DNA of 64,000 nt from Roseomonas haemaphysalidis (GTDB taxonomy: Bacteria; Pseudomonadota; Alphaproteobacteria; Acetobacterales; Acetobacteraceae), in contig NZ_CP061177.1 of NCBI RefSeq assembly GCF_017355405.1, forward strand, positions 2,912,501-2,976,500, written 5' to 3'. A model generated the notes under the pieces. The model was not told where the DNA came from. It did no database searches and saw only the letters and a program-made list of their open reading frames with translations. This document shows, piece after piece, positions 35,772 through 43,587 of the stretch. Made by a program: the position numbers and the translations under genes. Numbering within the stretch: position 1 is the stretch's first letter; every line of letters begins with the position of its first letter.

Positions 35772-36613
35772 GTGCCATTCCCCCGCCCCGCTTCGACCAC
35801 GTGGTCGTTTATGTGGAGGACCGGCTGGACGACGCCGCCGCGCAATACCAGCGCCTGGGCTTCCAGCTGACGGAACGCGGGCACCATACGCTGGGCTCAT
35901 CCAACCATCTGGCGATCTTCGGTGACGACTATCTGGAGCTGCTGGGCTACGAGCCCGCGCGGGCCGGCAGTGCCAAGGGCGCCTGGGCCATGCCGCCGGG
36001 TTTGGGCGGCTTGGTCTTCAAGCCCGGTCCCGATGCCGGCTTCCGCGACGAGGTTCTGGCGCGCGGCGTGCCGGTCGAGGAGTCACGCGAATTCTCCCGT
36101 CCCGTCGAGGTCGATGGCGGCGAGCGGGACGCCAAGTTCCGCGTGACGCACCTGAAGCCCGAGGTAGCCTTCAACGGCCGTGTGTTCTTCTGCCACCACT
36201 TCACGCCGGAGCTGGTGTGGCGGCCGGAATGGCAAAAGCACGCCAATGGGGTATCGGGCATCGCCGAGTTCGTCGTGTGCAGCACCGACCCGGCCCGCGC
36301 GGCCGCGCCTTACCGCAAGCTGTATGGCGACGCGGTCTTTTCCGAAATCCCCGGCGGCGTCGCGCTGCGGGCGGGGACGGGCCGGCTGCTGATCCTGTCG
36401 CCCGACGCTGCCCGCGCCCATCTGGGCGAGGCTTTGCCGGAGTTGCCGGCGGACGGCGCCGACAAGATGGTCGGGCTGGTGCTGCGCACGGCATCGCTGT
36501 CCCAGGCGCGCGAAGCCTTGTCGGGGGGCGCGGTGCCCTTCATGGACGAAGGCAACCGCCTGCTGGTGGCTCCCGCGAGCGCCTGCGGGCTCGCCCTGGG
36601 TTTCGTCGCCTAG
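35768..36613 (+). CDS. VOC family protein (glyoxalase-like domain)
   Basis: This 281-residue protein contains a glyoxalase-like domain (FDHVVVYVEDRLDDAA at 9-24) and a second, shorter VOC repeat near 165-280. Metal-dependent VOC enzymes include glyoxalases and dioxygenases; the substrate is unknown. The ATG overlaps the ABC transporter stop (ATGA), so the trio DUF3253-ABC-VOC is one translational unit. Its end touches the opposing GntR regulator (36610). Confidence 0.85.
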   Translation: MSAIPPPRFDHVVVYVEDRLDDAAAQYQRLGFQLTERGHHTLGSSNHLAIFGDDYLELLGYEPARAGSAKGAWAMPPGLGGLVFKPGPDAGFRDEVLARGVPVEESREFSRPVEVDGGERDAKFRVTHLKPEVAFNGRVFFCHHFTPELVWRPEWQKHANGVSGIAEFVVCSTDPARAAAPYRKLYGDAVFSEIPGGVALRAGTGRLLILSPDAARAHLGEALPELPADGADKMVGLVLRTASLSQAREALSGGAVPFMDEGNRLLVAPASACGLALGFVA

Positions 36614-37287
36614 GCAAACCAATCGGGGTGCTGCGCCCGCACGGCGGGGATGCGCGTCAGCGTGGCGGAAAAGTTCTGCCGCAGCGCCGCCTCGGCCGCC
36701 GGAGCGTCACCCGCCGCGATGGCGCGGGCGATCTCGGCATGCTCGCCCACCACGGCCTGCATCTTGCCCGGCCCGGGCAGGTTCAGGCGCCGCAGCCGGT
36801 CCAGGTGGCCGCTGCGGCTCCGCACCAGGGGCCAAAGCCCGCCGATGTTGGCGGCCTCGTACAGCGCGGCATGGAAGGCATCGTCCGCTTGGGCGAAGCC
36901 ATCCTGCCCCACCAGCCTCCGCTGATCATCCAGCATCGCCTGCAATGCCGCAGCCAATGCCGGCGGCGGCGCGGCGGCCAGGCGCCGCACCATCTCAACC
37001 TCCACGGCCGTGCGTAGGAACTGCGCCTGAGCCACGCTGCCGAGGTCGATGCGGGCCACGTGGGTGGAAGCGCTGGGCACCACCGTAACCAGCCCTTCCG
37101 CCTGCAGGCGGCTCAGCGCCTCGCGCACCGGCGTCTGGCTGAGGCCGAGGCGCAGCGCGATCTCCGCGCGTGACAGCGGCGACCCTGGTGGCAGGACCAG
37201 TTCGACGATGGCTTGCCGCAGGCTTGCATAGGCGGCGTCACCGGCCAGCGGGCGTGGGGCGATCGGCTGCAACATGGAGCCCAGCAT
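36610..37287 (-). CDS. GntR family transcriptional regulator (FCD subfamily)
   Basis: This 225-residue regulator has an N-terminal winged helix (about 15-75, LSRAEIALRLGLSQTPVREALSR) and an all-helical FCD ligand domain (about 85-220). FCD regulators usually sense carboxylic or sugar acids and repress the operon next to them. It diverges from the dehydrogenase-dehydratase-aldolase operon at 37417-40873, its probable target. The ATG at 37285-37287 is used; another ATG lies four codons inside. Confidence 0.9.
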   Translation of the reverse strand: MLGSMLQPIAPRPLAGDAAYASLRQAIVELVLPPGSPLSRAEIALRLGLSQTPVREALSRLQAEGLVTVVPSASTHVARIDLGSVAQAQFLRTAVEVEMVRRLAAAPPPALAAALQAMLDDQRRLVGQDGFAQADDAFHAALYEAANIGGLWPLVRSRSGHLDRLRRLNLPGPGKMQAVVGEHAEIARAIAAGDAPAAEAALRQNFSATLTRIPAVRAQHPDWFA

Positions 37288-37305
37288 AGCGCCTGAGACC
37301 AAAAT

Positions 37306-37317
37306 CCGAAATATCGG
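37306..37317. promoter_or_regulatory. candidate GntR operator
   Basis: CCGAAATATCGG is a near-perfect palindrome (CCGA-4-TCGG) in the AT-richer part of the 129-bp gap between the GntR gene and the divergent catabolic operon. It is an eye-read candidate only. Confidence 0.3.
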
Positions 37318-37416
37318 TTGCTGGACGGGCTGGCGGGCCGGGTCTAGCATCGCCCGAACGGACCCAGAGCCGCGAGAGGAACACGCCCCCATGACCCCAT
37401 CCCACCCGGTGACCGC

Positions 37417-38370
37417 ATGAGCGCGCCGCGCCTCCTGCTCGCCCGCCGCATCACCCCTGCCGCGGAGGAGCGCGCGCGGCGGGACTTCGATGCCCTGGTC
37501 GCCGACCATGACCTGGATGCCGCCGAAACCATCGCCATGGCCAAGCAGCACAAGGCGGAGGCGCTGCTGATCGGCTCCCCCTGCAAGCTGGATGCGGCGG
37601 CGATCAATGCCTTGCCGGACCACGTCAAGGTCATCGCCAACGCCAGCGTCGGCTACGACCACATGGATGCCGAGGCCGCCAAGGCGCGCGGCATCGTCGT
37701 CACCAACACGCCGGACGTGCTGACGGATTGCACCGCCGACCTCGCCTTCATGCTGCTGCTGGCCGCCTGCCGGCGGGGCTATGAGTACGACAAGATGATG
37801 CGGGACGGCTGGGGCATCCGCATGGGGCTGGCCGATTGGCTGGGCCTGAAGCCCAGCGGCAAGACCATCGGCATTGTCGGCATGGGGCGCATCGGGCGGG
37901 CCATGGCGCAGCGCGCGCGTGGCTTCGGCATGAAGGTGATCTACCACAACCGCAAGCGCCTCGACCCCGAGCTGGAGCAGGGCGCCGAATACTTCGCCGA
38001 CCTGAAGCAGATGCTGCCGCACAGCCAGATCCTGTCGCTGCACCTGCCCGCCGGCGGCGGCACGCTGATGACGCGCGAAACCTTTGCCCTGCTGCCCAAG
38101 GGCGCGGTCTTCGTGAATTCCGCGCGCGGCGCGCTGGTGGACGAGGATGCGCTGATCGAGGCGCTGTCCAGCGGCCACCTGTTCGCCGCCGGGCTAGATG
38201 TGTTCCGGAAAGAGCCTGACTACGACAGGCGTTTCGCGGATCTGCCCAACGTCTTCCTGTCGCCGCACATGGCCAGCGCCACGCAGGAAACGCGGGACGC
38301 GATGGGCAATCTCGCGCTCGACAACCTGGCCGCGGTCTGCGCCGGCCGCCCTGCCCTCACCCCCGTCTGA
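37417..38370 (+). CDS. D-2-hydroxyacid dehydrogenase (glyoxylate/hydroxypyruvate reductase type)
   Basis: This 317-residue NAD(P)H enzyme has the nucleotide loop GMGRIG at 155-160 and the catalytic triad Arg237 (NSARG), Glu266 and His284 (SPHM). LNVGYDHMDA-type sequence near 76-85 and TNTPDVLTD near 96-104 fit the glycerate/hydroxypyruvate reductase group. It starts an operon with a sugar-acid dehydratase and an RraA-like aldolase, and could reduce a 2-oxoacid or aldehyde-derived product of that route. Confidence 0.92.
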   Translation: MSAPRLLLARRITPAAEERARRDFDALVADHDLDAAETIAMAKQHKAEALLIGSPCKLDAAAINALPDHVKVIANASVGYDHMDAEAAKARGIVVTNTPDVLTDCTADLAFMLLLAACRRGYEYDKMMRDGWGIRMGLADWLGLKPSGKTIGIVGMGRIGRAMAQRARGFGMKVIYHNRKRLDPELEQGAEYFADLKQMLPHSQILSLHLPAGGGTLMTRETFALLPKGAVFVNSARGALVDEDALIEALSSGHLFAAGLDVFRKEPDYDRRFADLPNVFLSPHMASATQETRDAMGNLALDNLAAVCAGRPALTPV

Positions 38371-38387
38371 GCGGAAGCCCCGTCATC

Positions 38388-40139
38388 ATGACCGCATCGC
38401 CCCTGCCGAAAATCAAGACTGCCGAGGAGCTGCGCTCGCGCCGCTGGTTCGGCCCCGCCGACCTCCGCAGCTTCGGCCACCGCTCCCGCGCCATGCAGAT
38501 GGGCTACTCGCCCGAGGAATGGACCGGCAAGCCGGTGATCGCCATCCTCAACACCTGGTCGGACCTGCAGCCCTGCCACGCGCACTTCAAGACGCGCGTG
38601 GATGACGTCAAGCGCGGCATCCTGATGGCGGGCGGCTTTCCGGTGGAGTTGCCGGCGCTGTCGGTCAGCGAAAGCTATGTGAAGCCGACCACCATGCTGT
38701 ACCGCAACATGCTGGCCATGGAGACGGAGGAGCTGCTGCGCTCCCACCCCGTTGACGGCGCGGTGCTGATGGGCGGGTGCGACAAGACCACGCCGGGGCT
38801 GCTGCTGGGCGCCACCAGCATGAACATCCCGGCCATCTTCCTGCCCGCCGGGCCGATGCTGCGCGGCAACTGGCAGGGCAAGCACCTGGGCTCGGGCTCG
38901 GACTCTTGGAAGTACTGGGACGAACTGCGCGCCGGCAAGATCACCGACCAGGACTGGCTGGCGGTGGAGGGCGGCATCGCCCGCTCCTACGGCACCTGCA
39001 TGACCATGGGCACGGCGTCCACCATGACCGCCATCGCGGAAGCGGCGGGCATGGTGCTGCCGGGCGGCTCCTCCATGCTCGCGGCCGATGCCGGGCACAT
39101 CCGCCTGGCCAGCGAAAGCGGCCGCCGCATCGTGGACATGGTGTGGGAAGACCTGACGCCGCAGAAGATCCAGAGCCGCGCGGCCTTCGAGAATGCCATC
39201 GCGGTGGCCATGGCCATGGGCTGTTCCACCAATGCCATCATCCACCTGATCGCCATGGCGCGGCGCGCCGGGCAGGACATCGGGCTGGACGACTTCGAGC
39301 GCTACAGCAGGAAGGTTCCGGTCATCGGCAATGTCCGCCCCAGCGGCAATGCCTACCTGATGGAGGATTTCTACTACGCCGGCGGCATCAAGGCGCTGAT
39401 GAACAACATCCGCGAGCACCTCGACCTCACCTGCCTCACCGTGTCCGGCCGTACGCTGGGCGAGAACATCGAGGGTGCCAAGGTCCACAACGACGATGTC
39501 ATCCGCCCGACCTCCAACCCCATCTACGGCGAGGGGTCGCTCGCGGTGCTGAAGGGCAACTTGGCGCCGGACGGCTGCGTCATCAAGCCCGCCGCCATGG
39601 ACCAGCGCTTCCTGAAGCATTCCGGCCCCGCCGTCGTGTTCGACGACTACCCCAGCATGAAGAAAGCGGTGGACGACGAGAGCTATCCCTTCACGCCCGA
39701 CACCGTGATGGTGCTGCGCAACGCCGGCCCGCAGGGCGGCCCGGGCATGCCGGAATGGGGCATGTTGCCGATGCCGAAGAAGCTGCTGAAGGAAGGCCAC
39801 CGCGACATGATGCGGCTGTCCGACGCCCGCATGTCCGGCACCTCCTACGGCGCCTGCGTCTTGCACGTCTCGCCGGAAAGCTGGATCGGCGGCCCCCTGG
39901 CGCTGTTGAAGACCGGTGACATGGTGGAAGTCGATGTCGCGTCCCGCAGCATCAACATGCAGGTCTCCGACAACGAATTGGCCGAGCGCCGCGCCGCGCT
40001 GCAGGCGCCGGAGCCGCGCTACGAGCGGGGCTATGGCTGGATGTTCACCAAGCACATCCAGCAGGCCAGCGACGGCTGCGACTTCGACTTCCTGAAGACC
40101 GACTTCGGCCGCCCGGTCGATGAACCCGTGATCTACTGA
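38388..40139 (+). CDS. IlvD/Edd family dehydratase (L-arabonate dehydratase-like)
   Basis: This 583-residue dehydratase removes water from a sugar acid to give a 2-keto-3-deoxy acid. The [2Fe-2S] cysteines are Cys63 (QPCHAHF), Cys131 (GGCDKTTPG) and Cys204 (YGTCMTMG). The serine motif RMSGTSYG lies near residue 483. Length and motifs fit the AraD/arabonate-xylonate branch better than IlvD proper. The gene is 17 bases after the dehydrogenase and 11 before the aldolase. The exact sugar acid is not certain. Confidence 0.93.
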   Translation: MTASPLPKIKTAEELRSRRWFGPADLRSFGHRSRAMQMGYSPEEWTGKPVIAILNTWSDLQPCHAHFKTRVDDVKRGILMAGGFPVELPALSVSESYVKPTTMLYRNMLAMETEELLRSHPVDGAVLMGGCDKTTPGLLLGATSMNIPAIFLPAGPMLRGNWQGKHLGSGSDSWKYWDELRAGKITDQDWLAVEGGIARSYGTCMTMGTASTMTAIAEAAGMVLPGGSSMLAADAGHIRLASESGRRIVDMVWEDLTPQKIQSRAAFENAIAVAMAMGCSTNAIIHLIAMARRAGQDIGLDDFERYSRKVPVIGNVRPSGNAYLMEDFYYAGGIKALMNNIREHLDLTCLTVSGRTLGENIEGAKVHNDDVIRPTSNPIYGEGSLAVLKGNLAPDGCVIKPAAMDQRFLKHSGPAVVFDDYPSMKKAVDDESYPFTPDTVMVLRNAGPQGGPGMPEWGMLPMPKKLLKEGHRDMMRLSDARMSGTSYGACVLHVSPESWIGGPLALLKTGDMVEVDVASRSINMQVSDNELAERRAALQAPEPRYERGYGWMFTKHIQQASDGCDFDFLKTDFGRPVDEPVIY

Positions 40140-40150
40140 GGCCGCGCCCG

Positions 40151-40873
40151 ATGAGCATGAACCCCGACACCCGCGCCAAGCTGAAGACCGTCAGCACCGC
40201 GACGCTGGCCACTGCGCTGTTCAAGCGCGGCCTGCGCAACCAGATGATTCAGGGCGCGCAGCCCGTGGGTGGCACCAAGCGCGCGGAAAGCATGGTGGGC
40301 GAGGCCTTCACGCTGCGCTACATGCCGGCGCGCGAGGACCTCAACACGCTCGCCGTGTTCCGCGACCGCGGCCACCCGCAGCGCAAGGCGGTGGAGGAAT
40401 GCCCGCCCGGCGCCGTGATGGTAATGGACAGCCGCAAGGATGCCCGCGCCGCCTCGGCCGGCGGCATCCTGGTGACGCGGCTGATGATGCGCGGCGTGGC
40501 CGGCGTGGTGACGGATGGCGGCTTCCGGGATTCCGCCGAGATCGCCTCGCTGGAGATGCCGGCCTATCACACCCGCCCCTCGGCACCCACCAACCTGACG
40601 CTGCATCAGGCAATCGACATCAACGTGCCGATCGGCTGCGGCGACGCGCCGGTCTTCCCGGGCGATGTGATCGTCGGCGATGCCGATGGCGTCATCGTCA
40701 TCCCCGCCGAGATCGCCGACGAGATCGCGGCCGAGGCGGTGGAGATGACCGCCTTCGAGGATTTCGTGACGGAGCGGGTGCAGGGTGGTCAGGGCATCCT
40801 CGGCCTGTATCCGCCGACCGACGAGGGCAACCTCGCCACCTTCGCGAAATGGCGGCAGCAGAAGGACCGGTAG
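40151..40873 (+). CDS. RraA-like aldolase (4-hydroxy-4-methyl-2-oxoglutarate aldolase family)
   Basis: This 240-residue protein has the RraA fold and the catalytic pattern of class II HMG/CHA aldolases: Gly105, then Arg126-Asp127 after 20 residues, then Glu130 (G-x20-RD-x2-E). So it is more likely an aldolase or decarboxylase than an RNase E inhibitor. Placed after the dehydratase, it could split a 2-keto-3-deoxy acid into pyruvate and an aldehyde. The downstream acyltransferase follows with no gap. Confidence 0.9.
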   Translation: MSMNPDTRAKLKTVSTATLATALFKRGLRNQMIQGAQPVGGTKRAESMVGEAFTLRYMPAREDLNTLAVFRDRGHPQRKAVEECPPGAVMVMDSRKDARAASAGGILVTRLMMRGVAGVVTDGGFRDSAEIASLEMPAYHTRPSAPTNLTLHQAIDINVPIGCGDAPVFPGDVIVGDADGVIVIPAEIADEIAAEAVEMTAFEDFVTERVQGGQGILGLYPPTDEGNLATFAKWRQQKDR

Positions 40874-42098
40874 GATTTCCGCTTCGCTTCCCGGCGGTTC
40901 ACCTCCCGCCCGCGTCTCCTATCTCGACTCGCTCCGTGGTTTGGCCGCCGTGCAGGTTCTATTGCTCCACTTCGCAACAGGCCTGCTGCCAGGCCTTGCC
41001 CTGTCCACGCCGAAGCAGGGCACGCTGGCCGGCTTCGTCCACGCTTCGCCGCTGTTCGTGCTGTATGACGGCTATTCCGCCGTGTACCTGTTCTTCATCC
41101 TCAGCGGTTACGTGCTGACGCTGGCGTTCCAGGCGCGTGAAACCCGCCCCCTGCCGGCCCTGGCCGGGCGACTGGTGCGGCTCGGCCTGCCTGCCCTGGT
41201 GGCGGGCATCCTGTCCGCCACGATCTTCGCCGTTTTCGGTGGCCTGAACCCGGAGGTCGGGCGGCTGGTCGACTCCACTTGGTACGCCCACCTGTGGCAA
41301 CCGACCCTCGGTGTCACGAACCTCGTCAAGGATGTCGTGGTCAGCGGGCTGCTGCTTGGCTACCTCCCGGTGGAACCCTGGATGGGCCTGTTGCCCGGCT
41401 GGCGCCTGACGCTGGACGTGTCGCTCAGCGCGCCGCTGTGGACCCTGTCGGTCGAGCTGTATGGCTCGGTGCTCATCTGGCTCCTGGTCGCGCTGGAACG
41501 GCGGGGGGTCTGGCCCTGGCGCATCGGCCTCGCCGTCGCTCTGCTGTTGCTGTTGCGCGGGCCTTATCTCTGCTTTCTGGCCGGCCACCTGATGGCCCGT
41601 CACCGCTTCGCGGAGCGGGCACCGGTGGTCGCGCGCTTGCCGGCGTTGCTGCTCATCCTGGGCGGGTTGGCGCTGTGCGTCATGGCGGAGTTCCGCATGC
41701 TGCCACCTGTCACCGCCTTCTGCGCGGCAAACCTGCCCCTGGTGCCCTGCTCCCCCGGCGGCCTGCAGCAGAAGATCTATGGCAGCCTGCTGGTCTTCGT
41801 CGGTCTGGTGCAGCTTCCATGGCTGCGACAGGCGCTGCAGGCCCGATGGGCAAGGGGATTGGGCGAGATATCCTTCTCGCTCTACCTCACCCATTGGCCG
41901 CTGCTGTTCGGGCCGGTGGCGGCGCTGGTGCTGGCACTGCAGGGACCGCTGGGCCTGCCGCCGGCGCGGCTGCTCGCCATCGTGGCGGGCCTCGCGCTGT
42001 CCTTCGCGCTGGCCCGCCTGTTTCTGCCGGTGGACCGGCTGGCGGTGCGGCTGTCCCGCAGGGTGCAGGGCCGCCGCCCCGCGATCAGTCGAAGCTGA
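40785..42098 (+). CDS. acyltransferase 3 family membrane protein (start uncertain)
   Basis: This multi-pass inner-membrane acyltransferase (about 10 helices) has the family N-terminus YLDSLRGLAAVQVLLLH and the C-terminal ISFSLYLTHWPLLF. It probably O-acetylates a surface sugar or lipid. The first canonical start in frame (GTG 40785) lies 89 bases inside the aldolase gene. The next one (TTG 40941) would cut off the conserved LDSLRG. An ATT at 40875, two bases after the aldolase stop and 8 bases past AAGGA (40862-40866), would give the expected N-terminus. The end overlaps the opposing amidase by 14 bases. Confidence 0.85.
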   Translation: MVRASSACIRRPTRATSPPSRNGGSRRTGRISASLPGGSPPARVSYLDSLRGLAAVQVLLLHFATGLLPGLALSTPKQGTLAGFVHASPLFVLYDGYSAVYLFFILSGYVLTLAFQARETRPLPALAGRLVRLGLPALVAGILSATIFAVFGGLNPEVGRLVDSTWYAHLWQPTLGVTNLVKDVVVSGLLLGYLPVEPWMGLLPGWRLTLDVSLSAPLWTLSVELYGSVLIWLLVALERRGVWPWRIGLAVALLLLLRGPYLCFLAGHLMARHRFAERAPVVARLPALLLILGGLALCVMAEFRMLPPVTAFCAANLPLVPCSPGGLQQKIYGSLLVFVGLVQLPWLRQALQARWARGLGEISFSLYLTHWPLLFGPVAALVLALQGPLGLPPARLLAIVAGLALSFALARLFLPVDRLAVRLSRRVQGRRPAISRS

Positions 42099-43575
42099 GA
42101 AAGCCCGGCATCGCCGAGATCGGTGGTGCCGCGCGCAGCTTCGCCAGATCCGGCACCGGGCGGGACAAGGTGGCATCCCCCGCCACCGCCGCCTCGATCG
42201 CCGCCGCCACCGCGATCACCTTGGCATCCGCGCCGCGGGCCCCGACGATCTGCATCCCGAAGGGCAGGCCCGCGCGGTCCAGGCCCATCGGCAGGCTGAT
42301 GGCCGGGTGGCCGGGCAGCGTCACCGCATAGGCGTTGGCCAGCCACTGGAAGTAGGTGCGCGTCGGCTGACCGTCGATCTCGGCGGGGTACAGCTCACTC
42401 CACGGGCGGGGCGAGATGGTGATGGCGGGCGCCAGGATGACGTCCACGTCGCCGGCGAAGAAAGCCTGCCACCGGCGGTAGATCTGCGTTTGCAGCACCT
42501 GCGCCCGCGCCACGTCGGCGGCCGAATAGGTCCAGCCGCGCTCCACATCCGCCCGCACGTTGGGGCCGACGCTGTCCGGTGCCTTGCGCACCCGCTCGTC
42601 GAACCCGGCCAGGAAGCTGACGGCGCGCAGCACCTCGAAGGCCTCGTCGGAACCGCTGCAATCGGGCGAGCGGTGCTCGACGGAAGCGAACAGCGGCGCC
42701 AGCGCCGCGAGGCGGGAGGCGAAGACCTCGCGCACGTGCCGTTCCGTCGGGGCGAAGCCGAAATCCTCCGTCGCTGCCACGCGGATCGCCGACAGATCCA
42801 CCCTGCCCTGCCAGGACATGTTCTGACGCACGTCGGTGCCCGGCAGCGTGTAGGCCAGCGGGTCGATGTTCGCGTCCCCCGCCATGACGGACAGCAGCAG
42901 CGCCACGTCCCCCACGTCGCGTGCCATGGGGCCGAGCACGGACAGGCCCGACCAGCCCAGCGCGCGGCGGCTGTTGGGCACCAGCCCCGGGCTGGGGCGG
43001 AAGCCGGTGATGCCGTTGAAGGCTGCCGGGTTGCGCAGCGAGCCGCCGGTGTCCGAGCCGCTGGCCAGCGGCACCATGCCGGTGGCCAGCACCACCGCCG
43101 AACCGCCGGAGGACCCGGCGGCCGAGCGCGTGGGATCGAAGGGGTTGCCGGTGGCGCCGTAGACGGCGTTGCGGGTGTTGCCGCCCGCCCCGAACTCCGG
43201 CGTGTTGGTCTTGCCCAGGATGTTGCCGCCGGCGGCGCGGATCGCCGCCACGTGGTGGTCATCCTGCTTGGGCACGTTGTCGCGGAAGATCGGGCTGCCG
43301 AAGGTGGTGGCCAGCCCTTCGGTGGAATCCAGGTCCTTGATGCCGATGGGCAGGCCATGCAGCGGGCCGAGCGTGTCGCCGCGCATCACCGCCGCCTCGG
43401 CGGCCCGGGCGTTGCTGCGCGCGCGGTCCTCGTCCATCGCCACCATGGCGTTGACGGCGTGGTTCACCTCCGCCACGCGCTTGAGACAGGAGTCCAGCAG
43501 TTCCACCGGGGACAGCGCCTTGGCGCCGATCATTCGCCGCGCGGCGACGGCGGACAGGTCACAGGGTTCGGTCAT
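42085..43575 (-). CDS. amidase (amidase signature family)
   Basis: This 496-residue amidase has the Ser-cisSer-Lys triad: Lys80 (GIKDLD), Ser156 in AAGSSGGSA and nucleophile Ser179 in SDTGGSLRNPA. It hydrolyses amide bonds of unknown substrates. The GatA-like fold is shared by many catabolic amidases, and no gatB/gatC lies nearby, so this is not the tRNA amidotransferase. It is 12 bases downstream of the gamma-glutamyltransferase gene on the same strand. Confidence 0.92.
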   Translation of the reverse strand: MTEPCDLSAVAARRMIGAKALSPVELLDSCLKRVAEVNHAVNAMVAMDEDRARSNARAAEAAVMRGDTLGPLHGLPIGIKDLDSTEGLATTFGSPIFRDNVPKQDDHHVAAIRAAGGNILGKTNTPEFGAGGNTRNAVYGATGNPFDPTRSAAGSSGGSAVVLATGMVPLASGSDTGGSLRNPAAFNGITGFRPSPGLVPNSRRALGWSGLSVLGPMARDVGDVALLLSVMAGDANIDPLAYTLPGTDVRQNMSWQGRVDLSAIRVAATEDFGFAPTERHVREVFASRLAALAPLFASVEHRSPDCSGSDEAFEVLRAVSFLAGFDERVRKAPDSVGPNVRADVERGWTYSAADVARAQVLQTQIYRRWQAFFAGDVDVILAPAITISPRPWSELYPAEIDGQPTRTYFQWLANAYAVTLPGHPAISLPMGLDRAGLPFGMQIVGARGADAKVIAVAAAIEAAVAGDATLSRPVPDLAKLRAAPPISAMPGFLSFD

Positions 43576-43587
43576 GTCGGGAATTCC

